Source of the DNA: CAVTLG01 sp963735495
Lineage (GTDB): Bacteria; Chloroflexota; Ktedonobacteria; Ktedonobacterales; Ktedonobacteraceae
DNA length: 64,000 nucleotides
Direction of reading: 5' to 3'
Assembly: GCA_963735495.1 (NCBI GenBank)
Contig: CAVTLG010000008.1
Span: 124,001 to 188,000 of the forward strand
The translations under genes were made by a program, and so were the position numbers. The number at the start of each line of letters is the position of its first letter. Within the stretch, counting starts at the first letter, position 1. Below, one piece after another: positions 17,211-26,329 of this stretch. The notes beneath the pieces were generated by a model that did no database searches, was not told the DNA's origin, and saw nothing but the letters and a program-made list of their open reading frames with translations.

Positions 17211-18530
17211 CTATTTTCTGGCAAACACAAGTACAGTTTGACCAAGTTGAATACGATCACCCTCCTGTAACGGATAGGTCTGAAACTTGTTGACCACCTG
17301 CCCATTCACCTTGGTCCCATTAGCGCTGCCTTCATCTTTGAGCACATAGGTACCGTTGTTCATGTTCACAATAGAGGCATGCAGGCGAGAAACGGCCAGA
17401 TCCTCAAGGAAGATATCACTTTCACGGCTTCTTCCAATGCTCAATGACTCTTTACGTACCTCGTAAATACGCCCTGGCTCTTTGCCTTCCTCTACACGCA
17501 CATAGCCCAGGCCACCTGACTGCCCCGTTGTGCGCAACACTGTTTTGTCACTATCATTACTCTGTGCAAAACCGCCTTGTTGCCAGGACTGCATGGCAGG
17601 TGCGCCCGCAGGTGCTTGCGGGAATGCAGCTTGCGCAGCGGCTGGTGCGGCCCACGGGTCTGCGGCTGCCGGTTGCTGACCCCAGGCGGGACTAGAATTG
17701 GCCCCGGAGTACTGGCCTGCACCAGGCTGTAGCGGTGCAGAACTGCCAGCCGGAGCTTGCGCGCCCCACGGATTTGCTGCCTGTCCAGGCTGCTGCTGTC
17801 CCCAGCTATCTTGCGCCGCTGGAGCTGGAGCCGCTGCTGCATCCCACGGAGATTGTGCCTGCTGACCACCCCAGGAAGCATTAGCAGCAGGTTGCTGTGC
17901 GGGAGCCTGCCCCCACGGGTTCGCCGCCGCTGTCTGTGGCTGCCCGGTATTCGGTGCTCCCCATGGATTGGCTGCCTGTTGTTGTTGAGCCGCCGCATCT
18001 GGCGTTCCCCACGGGTTCGCCGCCGCTGGTTGCCCTGGCGTCTGTCCCCACGGGTTCGCCGCCGCTGTCTGTGGCTGCCCGGTATTCGGTGCTCCCCATG
18101 GATTGGCTGCCTGTTGTTGTTGGGCCACCGCATCTGGCGTTCCCCACGGGTTCGCCGCCGCTGGTTGCCCTGGCGTCTGTCCCCACGGATTCGCTGCCTG
18201 CTGCTGCTGACCGGGAGCCTGTCCCCACGGATTGGGCTGCTGAGGATTACTAGCGCCAGGACCACCCCATCCGGCTGCCTGCTGCTGGCCCTGTTGTCCC
18301 CACGCGGGTGCAGCCCCTTGCTGATTCCATGCTCCTGGTTGTCCTTGACGCTGCCAATCAGCGGAGTTGGCGTTATTAGCCGCAGCGGCAGCTCCCTTTT
18401 TCTTGTTACCACGGAGCACAAAGATCGCAATGATTACCACAATCACCGCCAGCACGACAAGGGCTCCGGCAATTACTGGCACTCCGAGTCCTGATAGCAA
18501 ACCAATAACTAGCGACGATGGCACATTCAT
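17211..18530 (-). CDS. Membrane-anchored FHA-domain protein with NPWG repeats
   Basis: A 439-residue protein with an N-terminal transmembrane helix (VIAGALVVLAVIVVIIAIFVL). About 270 residues of low-complexity Ala/Gln/Pro/Trp sequence follow, built on NPWG units (ANPWGQTPGQ, ANPWGTPDA). The C-terminal FHA domain has IGRSRESDIFLEDLAVSRLHA and DEGSANGTKVNG. FHA domains bind phosphothreonine, and the flanking Ser/Thr kinases are likely partners. The repeat region is probably a flexible spacer inside the cell, since FHA must face the cytosol. Part of the repeat is an exact 135-bp tandem duplication. It lies between two kinase genes on the same strand. Confidence 0.82.
   Translation of the reverse strand: MNVPSSLVIGLLSGLGVPVIAGALVVLAVIVVIIAIFVLRGNKKKGAAAAANNANSADWQRQGQPGAWNQQGAAPAWGQQGQQQAAGWGGPGASNPQQPNPWGQAPGQQQQAANPWGQTPGQPAAANPWGTPDAVAQQQQAANPWGAPNTGQPQTAAANPWGQTPGQPAAANPWGTPDAAAQQQQAANPWGAPNTGQPQTAAANPWGQAPAQQPAANASWGGQQAQSPWDAAAAPAPAAQDSWGQQQPGQAANPWGAQAPAGSSAPLQPGAGQYSGANSSPAWGQQPAAADPWAAPAAAQAAFPQAPAGAPAMQSWQQGGFAQSNDSDKTVLRTTGQSGGLGYVRVEEGKEPGRIYEVRKESLSIGRSRESDIFLEDLAVSRLHASIVNMNNGTYVLKDEGSANGTKVNGQVVNKFQTYPLQEGDRIQLGQTVLVFARK
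17911..18180. repeat. Tandem 135-bp duplication inside the FHA gene
   Basis: Bases 17911-18045 and 18046-18180 are nearly identical 135-bp (45-codon) units. Each codes for two NPWG blocks. The in-frame unit length means copy-number changes would lengthen or shorten the spacer without breaking the FHA domain. Confidence 0.8.
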
Positions 18531-18769
18531 AATAATTCACCCCTCTAAGCGTAGGGACGGCATATCATCTCGTCACCGCTGTAGTCTGACACCCATAGAC
18601 ATTCAGAAACGCAACTCTCGTTGCTAGAAATATGCTGCCGCACATTTCTCATCTGAATGTAAGGCAATATGATTGCACTGCGGAAACGGGCCTGCTTGCC
18701 ACCCGATGGAATCGGGTACCTTTCGTTGATACCCCCACTACTGCGACTATGTGCGTTGCAACACCACAT

Positions 18770-19999
18770 TTAGCGCATTTCAAAACGTACCTCAACACTG
18801 CCAAAACGTAGTACATCACCATCTTTGAGTGTACGTTCCTCATGTGGTGTCAAGGTCACTCCATTTAAGCGAGTCTTATTCAGAGCATTCAGGTCTTCGA
18901 CGGTATACGTCCCCTGCTGATTGCGCAGGTATGCATGCCGCCGTCCAACTGTCTTGTCCGCCAGGTTTATCTCCGGGAAGATACCTAAGGTGGGATCTTG
19001 CCGTCCGACCACCATCAATTCACTCTTTAAGGCGATAGGTTGCCCACTGGAGAGCACAATCAGACGCGCTTCCTTCGGAGGAACTGAGGCGACTTTCGGA
19101 GGGCTGACAATCCCTAGTTTCTGGTCGTTTCCTGGCCGTGCGACTCGCTCTGGCGGTGTGGCCGGGAGACGTTCCTGAATCTGGTCAAGAGCCGTAATGA
19201 ACTCGCGAGGAGTCGCAAAACGCTCCGTAGGCGACTTGGCAAGCGCCTTTTGCATGAACTGGTCCATTTCCACGGGCAAATCGGGCCGCAGGCGGCAGAT
19301 GGACGGGATCTTGTCATTAATATGTTTGAGTACGATGTCAACGGCAGTATCACCTTTATACGGTGGACTCCCGGTGAGCATTTCAAATAAGACAGTGGCG
19401 ACCGAATAGAGATCTGAACGCGTATCAGCCGAACGCCCACTCTCTGCCTGCTCAGGCGAGATGTAGTAGGCCGTACCCATAAATACATTTGACTGAGTAA
19501 GTGTAACAGTTTCTCGGCTACGGGCCAGCCCGAAGTCTGTAATTTTGACCATGTCTTTACTATTGATAAGGATGTTTTGTGGCTTAATATCTCTATGCAC
19601 AACACCTTGCTTACAGGCTGTGTCCAGACCCTCGGTGATCTGACGCGCATAGTTGAATGCCCGCAGCGGTTCTAGTGGACCCTGGTTGATCATATAGTAT
19701 TTTAAGCTCTGCCCATCAATATAGTCCATTACAATATAGTGCATATTGTTGTCGTTGCCGTAATCAAAGATGCGCACAATATGCGGATCACTGAGATTCA
19801 AGAGAATATGCGCCTCTCGCTGGAAACGTGCTAGCAGCTCACCATCGCCGGATAGTTCCAGGTGCATGACCTTGACCGCAAAAATGCGGTTGTCGACGAG
19901 ATCACGGGCTACATAGACGATGGCAAAACTGCCTCGTCCACGTTCGTCGATAAGCTTATAACGACTTTTGATGACACGTTCATTCACGTCACCGTTCAT
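18770..19999 (-). CDS. Ser/Thr protein kinase with C-terminal FHA domain
   Basis: A 409-residue cytosolic kinase. The glycine loop is GRGSFAIVY, K43 is in FAVKVM, HRDIKPQN carries catalytic D137 and DFG is at 155-157. After a short linker there is an FHA domain (VVGRQDPTLGIFPEINLADKTVGRRHA shows the binding Arg, with NKTRLNGV). A kinase that carries its own FHA domain can bind autophosphorylated threonines or recruit phosphorylated partners. The ATG at 19999 is preceded by AAAGGA. A longer frame would run into hairpin repeat DNA upstream. It is the first gene of the minus-strand kinase/FHA/kinase cluster. Confidence 0.88.
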   Translation of the reverse strand: MNGDVNERVIKSRYKLIDERGRGSFAIVYVARDLVDNRIFAVKVMHLELSGDGELLARFQREAHILLNLSDPHIVRIFDYGNDNNMHYIVMDYIDGQSLKYYMINQGPLEPLRAFNYARQITEGLDTACKQGVVHRDIKPQNILINSKDMVKITDFGLARSRETVTLTQSNVFMGTAYYISPEQAESGRSADTRSDLYSVATVLFEMLTGSPPYKGDTAVDIVLKHINDKIPSICRLRPDLPVEMDQFMQKALAKSPTERFATPREFITALDQIQERLPATPPERVARPGNDQKLGIVSPPKVASVPPKEARLIVLSSGQPIALKSELMVVGRQDPTLGIFPEINLADKTVGRRHAYLRNQQGTYTVEDLNALNKTRLNGVTLTPHEERTLKDGDVLRFGSVEVRFEMR

Positions 20000-20017
20000 G
20001 ATCGTCCTTTGCGGATA

Positions 20018-20110
20018 CCCACAGGCTTCAACCGTGGGAGGAAACAAAAACTGCAAAGACAATAGGGAACAACTGCCCCATCTCTAAAAGCCTCCGCATT
20101 CATGCGGGGG
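20018..20110. mobile_element. Paired hairpins resembling IS200/IS605-type ends
   Basis: A hairpin CCCAC/GTGGG with loop AGGCTTCAACC (20018-20038) is followed about 50 bases on by CCTCCGCATTCATGCGGGGG (20091-20110). Such hairpins flank IS200/IS605-group elements. No coding sequence lies between them, so it may be a palindrome-type derivative. It sits directly upstream of the kinase-FHA ribosome site. Confidence 0.35.
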
Positions 20111-20398
20111 TTCCTGACTGGCGTGAACTCCTCTAATAGTAAGCTACTGTTAGCGGCTACATTATACACCATCCATTCGCTTGTGTCATGGTACTATTCC
20201 ACGTTACCGAGCAACCTTGTGTGACCTCCTTCATCTATCAACGCTGGAATTGGAGAATGCTCACATGCACCTTCAAATGATAGCTATAGAGTCCTAGTCG
20301 CACAGCAGATTGGAGACCAGATGCCGCGCTTTTCTTTACCTCTTCTGCTATTGTAAACGGCACACCGATTAGCGTTTGCAGATATTGTCGCCTGCTTT

Positions 20399-21358
20399 TT
20401 ATAACATACCATTGAACATTTCGCTGATGCTTTCACGGTTATGAATGCGCTTGATCGCTTCAGCAAAGAGCGAGGCGACCGAAACCACCTCTATTTTCCT
20501 ACAGGTATCGAACACGGCTTGATTTTCTACCGTGTCTGTGATCAATAGACGCTGGAGAGAACTTTGTTCAATACGCTCGACCGCCCCTTCAGTCAGCACA
20601 CCATGCGTGATGGCCGCGTACACCTCCCTGGCCCCCTGCTCCAGCAGTCTTTGCGTCACCCCGACCAATGTACCAGCGGAAACGGTGAAATCATCCACCA
20701 CAATGGCCGTTTTGTCTCGCACAGCGCCGATAATTTGCAAAATGTTCGCTCGTTCGTCGTGAGCGACACGCTCTTTATAGGCGATAGCGATGGGCGTACC
20801 GAGGACGGCGGCATAACGCCGGGCCTGTGCAGCAAAGCCAACATCAGGAGAAACAACGACCATATCAGGTAGCTTCAGCGCCTGGATATGGGCGCATAAA
20901 ATCGGCAACGCATAGAGGTTGTCTACCGGCTTGTGAAAGAAACCCTGGATCTGCGGAGCATGCAGATCCATCGTCACAATACGATCCGCTCCAGCCCCCT
21001 CTAGCGCATCGGCACAGACGCGCGCACGAATGGAGACACGTGGCTCATCCTTCTTATCACCTTTGGCATAACTGAAGTAGGGAATCAGGATCGTTACCGT
21101 CTCTGCTCCCGCACGCTTGAAAGCATCGATCCAGAATAAAAGTTCCATAAAATTGTCGTTCACGGGAAAAATCGTTGACTGCACCACATAGACACGACGA
21201 CCACGTACATTCTCCAGGATACGTACAAACGTATTCCCATCGGAGAAGTGCAGCGTCTCATTCTTCCCTTGCGCAATGTGCAAATAATCACAAATGCGCT
21301 CCGTGAGTCGCGGACTCCCACTCCCCGCGAAAACCATCATCGGGTCATCGTTTCTCAC
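20399..21358 (-). CDS. prs: Ribose-phosphate pyrophosphokinase
   Basis: A 319-residue PRPP synthase, which transfers pyrophosphate from ATP to ribose 5-phosphate for nucleotide, His and Trp synthesis. Visible family motifs are MVFAGSGSPRLTERI (N-terminal), DLHAPQIQGFF (divalent cation and ribose-phosphate site) and VVSPDVGFAAQARRYA. The PRPP loop reads VVDDFTVSAGTLVG, where standard Prs has VDDxxDTGGT. The altered loop (missing the second Asp and the Gly pair) is odd and may mean a divergent or specialised paralogue. The start is ATG just after a family A repeat. No operon partner is evident. Confidence 0.85.
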   Translation of the reverse strand: MRNDDPMMVFAGSGSPRLTERICDYLHIAQGKNETLHFSDGNTFVRILENVRGRRVYVVQSTIFPVNDNFMELLFWIDAFKRAGAETVTILIPYFSYAKGDKKDEPRVSIRARVCADALEGAGADRIVTMDLHAPQIQGFFHKPVDNLYALPILCAHIQALKLPDMVVVSPDVGFAAQARRYAAVLGTPIAIAYKERVAHDERANILQIIGAVRDKTAIVVDDFTVSAGTLVGVTQRLLEQGAREVYAAITHGVLTEGAVERIEQSSLQRLLITDTVENQAVFDTCRKIEVVSVASLFAEAIKRIHNRESISEMFNGML

Positions 21359-21410
21359 CCATCGCTCCTCTTGTGAAAACCCATACGCGCTAGATAATGT
21401 TCAGTTTCAG

Positions 21411-21529
21411 GGTTCTCCGTCCTTGAGGGGAAATTTGGGTAGGGGCGTGTCCTGGCGACCGCCCCGGGCGCACGCGAGGTGACGCCCCTACCCAAATTTC
21501 CAACGTTTCCCCCAAAAGGATGGAGACCC
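21411..21529. repeat. Family A palindromic repeat (copy 2), complete ends
   Basis: The outer ends are GGTTCTCCGTCCTTGAGGGG and the complement-like AAAAGGATGGAGACC, and the inner core has GGGTAGGGGCGTGTCCTGG facing GTGACGCCCCTACCC. The whole unit can fold back on itself. It lies between prs and the S9 peptidase gene. Confidence 0.85.
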
Positions 21530-21576
21530 GATTTCAGCTTATTATTGACGCAAAGTGTGCGCGTTCTCAACACGAT

Positions 21577-23425
21577 CTAAGACTCGTAACGACCACCCAG
21601 ATGTTGTGCCAGAAACTTTTCTGCGGCTGTGTAGAACTTGAGACGGTTTTCTGGCCTGGCAAAACCATGGCCTTCGTCAGGGAAGAGCAGATACTCATAA
21701 CTAATGCCCTTCTGCTTCATCGCCTCAACAATCTGTTCAGATTCGGACTGCTTCACTCGTGGATCATTCGCACCTTGCGCAATCAGCATGGGGATCTTAA
21801 TACGATCCACAAAAAAGAGTGGTGAGCGCGACTTCAGGAACTCTTCTTCCGTATCAGGATTGCCAACACGCTGATAGAAAGTTGCCAGGGCCGTTGACCA
21901 ATATGGTGGGATCGTACGAATGAGCGTCAGCAGATTGCTGGGTCCAACAATGTCAACCGCACAGCGGAAGAGATCTGGCGTGAACGTGGCTCCGGCTAAC
22001 GCGGCGTAGCCTCCGTAGGAACCACCATAGATCGCTACCCTCTGCGCATCGGCGATGCCCTGCTGAATAGCCCAGTTGACGCCATCAACCAGGTCATTCT
22101 GCATATTGCGACCCCATTCTTTCGCGCCCGCGTTGAGGAAATCCTTGCCATAGCCGGTGGAACCACGATAGTTAAGCTGCAAGCAAGCATAACCACGATT
22201 AGCAAACCATTGCGCCTCGGGATTATAGCCCCAGGCATCGCGCGCCCACGGTCCACCATGCACATCGAGAACCATAGGCAGATTGTGCTTTTGCTCACCA
22301 ACCGGCAAAGTGAGATAGCCATGCACGCTCAAACCGTCCCGCGCGCTAAAGACAATGGGTTCCATGCGCGCCAACTTGTAATCGCTCAATGCAGGCTGGT
22401 TGTCAAAAAGAAACGTGGCCTGCTGACTGCTGCGGTCATAGATATAATAGGGAACAGGACCACTATCAACGGTGAAGCCAACAACCCAAAGTGCATCGGC
22501 GTCGTCGCGCGACGAGAGGGTGAAATCTCCCCGGTGGATATCACGAATGCGCTCAAGATCTAGCCGGATCGTTTCATCCAGAATGGTCCACTCAACGCGA
22601 TCCTTATTGAAAGACACCGCCTGGATCTCATGGGTATCAGGATGAATAATCACATTGCCCACGTCGTATTGGGCGTCTTCAGCCAGCACACTGAAAGCAT
22701 TGCTCGCCAGATCTAGCTTGATGAAACGACCAGCGTTCACATCGCGTGAGTCAATCAAATAGAGAGACCCACCATCGTCGGTAAAGCCAACCGGTCCACT
22801 GTTGAGCGCATCGTCAGAACCCCAGATCAACACGCTACGCCACGCACTCTGCTCGCTATCGCGCACCAGGAGTTTCCGTACCACCATCCGGCAAGGATAC
22901 GCTGGCACCGCGCACCTTAAAGTGCGTGTCAACCACCCACCCGGCAATATTGCCAGGATTCTCGGCGACTCGCACCAGTTCGCCCGAGGTCAGGTCGAGA
23001 TGATAGACATCATGGACCTGCGGGTTCTCTTTGTTCATGGCGATCAGTAGTTCGTTGGGGAAATGCTTATCGAGGTCGATAATCTGCACCTGCACATTTT
23101 CAAACGGCGTCAGGTCGCGCGTCTCTTTCGTAGCCAGGTTAGTAGCGTAGAGACGCCAGTTCTCGTTGCCACCCATATCCTGAATATACAAGATGTGCTT
23201 ATTATCGGCAGCCCAGAAATAGAAGCGTATGCCGCGCTCAGTGTCACTGGTCACAGGCTGAAAATCACCGCTCCCCAGGGGTCCTACCCACACATTGAGC
23301 ACATCGTTGACTGGTGCCAGATATGCTAAGCGCTTGCCGTCCGGTGAGATACGCGGGCTGGCCTTCACTGGATTACCAAAGAGCACACGGCGTGGAATGA
23401 GTTCCGTCTGTGTTACTGTTGTCAT
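21577..23425 (-). pseudogene. S9 prolyl-oligopeptidase-family peptidase, frameshifted
   Basis: Together two overlapping frames give one S9 peptidase of about 615 residues. The N-terminal beta-propeller part starts at ATG 23425 (MTTVTQTEL, AGAAGGA upstream) and reads normally to PDGGTE, then runs into a stop. The second frame picks up at KLLVRDSEQSAW and continues through the catalytic domain: GGSYGG nucleophile serine, GANDPRV aspartate and DEGHGF histidine. The switch lies near 22870-22895, where one base must be skipped in CGGAAACTCC. With that single base removed the protein is complete, so sequence error is as likely as a true pseudogene. Expected role: cleavage of short peptides or acyl-peptides. 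Confidence 0.8.
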
Positions 23426-23561
23426 GCTGTTGATCCTTCTTCGATTTCTCCATGGACAATGCTTGCTTGCCACAACTATCTGGAAATGTCACTGCATAAC
23501 GGATGATCAACATTCAACCGCATGCAACATGATCTCTTTGACCTGCATCAAGAGAATATTT

Positions 23562-23676
23562 ATAACTTTTCAGTTGGGAACGACAACCGCAAGGGATTGT
23601 CGCTACGCGGAACCAGGACCCTACGCGTAGCGGCGGGGCTTGCCCCCGCCGAGATCCCGCCGACCTGAAGAGTTAC
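23562..23676. repeat. Family B inverted-repeat element (copy 2)
   Basis: Bounded by ATAACTTTTCAGTT and ACCTGAAGAGTTAC, containing ACAACCGCAAGGGATTGTC as in other copies. The inner part adds a GC-rich hairpin GGCGGGGCTTGCCCCCGCC. It is non-coding, upstream of the S9 gene. Confidence 0.7.
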
Positions 23677-23838
23677 GAGTGTTTGCAGTCAGCTCAAAAG
23701 CAACCGCTCCTCCCAAAGATATGCTTAGCGCCAGTGGTAGACTGACTGTGTAGCACCGCTGCTGCACGATGGGTTAGGCAAAGAATATCCTGTAGATGGA
23801 GTCGCTGTCAAATTTGAGATGATAAATACATCAGATCT

Positions 23839-23880
23839 GCGTCCATGAGGGGAAACGTTTCCCTCGGAAAGATGGAGGTC
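23839..23880. repeat. Family A ends without the core (mini copy)
   Basis: GCGTCCATGAGGGGAAACGT joins directly to TTTCCCTCGGAAAGATGGAGG. These are the two outer arms of family A with the GTAGGGGCG core missing. It lies eight bases past the stop of the DnaJ-like gene. Confidence 0.6.
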
Positions 23881-23887
23881 TAATACA

Positions 23888-24794
23888 TCAGCGTAATATA
23901 CCCAGAGCCATGACGCCTATAACAACGACGACAACCATCAGCACACTAATCATCAGGATACGCCAGGTCGCCGCCCGGCGCGCCAGGCGCTGGCGTAGTT
24001 CATCGACACGCGCATCTTCAGCCGGCGACCAATGAGCCGTTCCACAGTAGGGACACAGCGGAAACAGTTCGTATGGCGGACATAATTCTGCCTCATGCGA
24101 AGAACGGTCTTTGCCATAGACATAAGAGCCAACTTCATAGCGAATCTGCTCGCTTTCAAAAATAGCGCTACAATGTATGCAGCGCAACAGCAGATACTCG
24201 GCCCAATCTGTCGCCTGGCAATGGGGACAGACCCGTGGCAGATCCCCTCTATCGTTACGGCTACGCGTCGCCGCGCCCTGCCAGTGATGGTGGCAACGAT
24301 GACAATAGTAAGCGTGATCCTCCGTCTCTGGAGCGACTCCACGCAACAGACCCTGCTGCATAAGCTCACGTGCCTCCTGCGCCGACAGCGTATAGCGCAT
24401 GTCGGCCAGGTCGATACGTACCGCCTGACCAGGCAGGAAATTCGGAAAGTCGTAGTGACGCTGGCGATCCCGCCGGGCATGCGACGATACATCGGCGCGC
24501 GAGCGCGTGCTGGTCGTCGTATGAGTAAAGGTATCTTGCTTGCTCGCACTCGCTGAGGCCATGCCCATCGTGAATACGCTCAGAGCGCTGCATATCATAT
24601 TGCTTGCGCGCAACCGGGTCATTCAGCGTCTGATAGGCTCGCAGAATGACGCGCATACGCTCATCAGCGTCCGGGCCTTTATAGACATCGGGATGATATT
24701 GCAATGCCAGCTTCTTGAACGCAGCCTTAACCGCGCCCGAAGAAGCCGTCACGTCGATCCCTAGTAGGGCATAGTAATCAGTAAAGTTATCCAT
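23888..24794 (-). pseudogene. J-domain, zinc-ribbon membrane protein, frameshifted
   Basis: Two overlapping frames make one protein of about 300 residues. The first frame starts at 24794 with a J-domain (DYYALLGIDV, YHPDVYKGPDADERMRVI), the Hsp70-activating module with its HPD signature. It then loses sense after ERIHDGHG. The second frame provides zinc-binding cysteines (CHRCHHHW, CPHC, CIHC, CPYCG) and one C-terminal transmembrane helix (ILMISVLMVVVVVIGVMALGIL). The frames overlap between about 24370 and 24620, and one base must be skipped somewhere there. The combined layout, J-domain plus rubredoxin-like ribbons plus tail anchor, suggests a membrane-bound Hsp70 co-chaperone. No hsp70 gene is nearby. 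Confidence 0.7.
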
Positions 24795-24888
24795 CTATAC
24801 CATGGTATCATATTTAAAACTAGTAATTTTTCTAAAAAGCAGGTATCTTCTATGAGATAGACGAATCAAGTTCGCAAAGGTTGTATTT

Positions 24889-25566
24889 ATGGTCCTCAAA
24901 CGAGAACAGCAAGTATTATTCGCGGCCTGTGAGCAAGCGGGATGCCCATTCTGTCGGCTGGTACAAGAAAGCGTCCGACGCTATCTGGAGAGCTGGAAAT
25001 ATGCACTCTTCACCGACGTTGGCGTACGCACAGCCTTGCGCCAGAGCCAGGGTTTTTGCCATGCCCACACCTGGCAACTGGCCCATATGGGAGCGACGCT
25101 GCCTCTGGCACAGGCATACCGCGACATTGTTTCAGACTCAATAGAGCAACTGCAACGCGCAAATAGTGCAACAGGTTCAGGTGGACTCTGGCAGCGTCTT
25201 TTTGAGACAAAGCAAGACCGTCCTGTCTGTCCCGCCTGCCAGCGTCAGCAACAGGTAGAAGCAAACTATGCGCATACACTACGCCAGGCGATCCTCGATG
25301 AAGCTTTCTACACGCAGTTTGCCGCCTCCGAGGGCTTATGCCTGGATCATTTTCGTCTGACCTGCGAACTGAAGGCCACAGATACGCCTGGAGCATGGTT
25401 TCCCTTGCTACGCAATGCACAACTGGTCTGCCTGCAACGCCTGGATCAGCAATTGGGAGAACTGATCCGCAAACACGATTACCGCTTTAAAGATGAGGCG
25501 CGTGGTCCCGAAATGCTATCGTGGAAACGAGCAGCCAGCGTCGTCGCAGGAGAAGAAAATCATTAG
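24889..25566 (+). CDS. DUF6062-type cysteine-rich protein
   Basis: A 225-residue soluble protein. It contains two similar halves, each with a C-x-x-C pair and a later C-x-x-H: CPFCRLV with CHAHTW in the first, CPACQRQ with CLDHF in the second. This is the pattern I associate with DUF6062, probably zinc-binding and of unknown function. The remainder is helical and rich in Gln, Leu and Arg. The ATG at 24889 has AGGTTG upstream, a weak ribosome site. It is divergent from the J-domain gene, with about 95 bases between them. Confidence 0.6.
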   Translation: MVLKREQQVLFAACEQAGCPFCRLVQESVRRYLESWKYALFTDVGVRTALRQSQGFCHAHTWQLAHMGATLPLAQAYRDIVSDSIEQLQRANSATGSGGLWQRLFETKQDRPVCPACQRQQQVEANYAHTLRQAILDEAFYTQFAASEGLCLDHFRLTCELKATDTPGAWFPLLRNAQLVCLQRLDQQLGELIRKHDYRFKDEARGPEMLSWKRAASVVAGEENH

Positions 25567-25568
25567 AC

Positions 25569-25702
25569 GTAACTACTCAGGTGAGGCAGCGTTTCAGGAA
25601 CCATGGAAGCTCGCGTAGGGACCGAGCGAAGACCTTTTTGGTGGCCCGTCTGTTCCCTTGAGCGACAAAAAAAGGTCTTGGCGTCCCTGGCGGCGGCCCG
25701 TC
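25569..25702. repeat. Family B element (copy 3), long variant
   Basis: Begins GTAACTACTCAGGTGAGGCAG and contains GGAAGCTCGCGTAGGGACCGA and GCGAAGACCTTTTT. The same stretch occurs inverted at 35025-35111, so both come from one ancestral element. The right terminal repeat is not clear. It separates the DUF6062 gene from the NLR operon. Confidence 0.7.
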
Positions 25703-25818
25703 TTGTCTTGCACTATAAATCCAGACGTATTGGGATCTGTGGCGCAATGGAACGGATGAGTATATGCTTCAAATCTCAAATTACTTTTCTCCCATCTTGA
25801 TAAAAGCACTCAACAGTA

Positions 25819-25847
25819 TTGATAAAATATTTTCTAACGTATAGAAT
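25819..25847 (+). promoter_or_regulatory. Sigma70-like promoter of the NLR module
   Basis: TTGATA at 25819-25824, 17 bases, then TAGAAT at 25842-25847, in an AT-rich patch about 85 bases before the first gene of the two-gene operon. This is the only strong promoter-like pair in the gap. Confidence 0.55.
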
Positions 25848-25930
25848 ACAAAATGACCAATGCACTTTTCCGCTGATTTTCCAACATGTGCTCTTTTTCT
25901 GGTTATAGCGTAAAGAAAGGCTGGACACCT

Positions 25931-26329
25931 ATGGACCCAATTACGACGGCAATCGTCGCAGCTCTGACAACTGGAGCGACGGCAGGCATCGCTGATACAG
26001 CGAAAACAACGGTTACTGAGGCGTACCAGGCACTCAAAGATCTCCTGCACAAAAAGTTTGGGAGTGAAAGCAGTCTCGTTAAATCCATTGCCGTGCTTGA
26101 AGCCAGGCCAACTGCTGTTTCGCGCCAGCAAACGCTTGACGAAGAGATCATCGACGTAAATGCTCATCAGGACCCGGCTATTATGCAAGCGACCCAACGT
26201 GTGCTGCAAGAGATAAAAGCGCAGCCAGATGGAGAGCGTCACGTTCTCCATGTTATTGGCAATTACAACGCTGTTGTGCAAGGTACTGGCAACGCTACTG
26301 TCAACGTGAATACGCCGCAGGAACCGTAA
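25931..26329 (+). CDS. Candidate cell-death effector with C-terminal amyloid-like motif
   Basis: A 132-residue protein. The N-terminus MDPITTAIVAALTTGATAG is a hydrophobic, Gly/Ala/Thr-rich helix followed by helical segments (TVTEAYQALKDLLHKKFG). This resembles HeLo/Bell-type membrane-targeting death domains in general character; a definite family call needs a profile search. A short linker follows, then a C-terminal motif at H107-V126 with GNYNAVVQGTGNATVN. A version of the motif, 14 of 20 residues the same, is at the N-terminus of the next protein. I chose the ATG at 25931 (AAAGG upstream) because residues before it look non-coding. The stop overlaps the receptor start by one base (TAATG). 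Inferred role: effector triggered by amyloid templating from the receptor. Confidence 0.65.
   Translation: MDPITTAIVAALTTGATAGIADTAKTTVTEAYQALKDLLHKKFGSESSLVKSIAVLEARPTAVSRQQTLDEEIIDVNAHQDPAIMQATQRVLQEIKAQPDGERHVLHVIGNYNAVVQGTGNATVNVNTPQEP

Noticed and set aside
17492..18494. Long frames on both strands over the FHA gene spacer
   Set aside because: They come from the GC-rich NPWG repeat read in other frames; the FHA frame has the real domain and the membrane helix.
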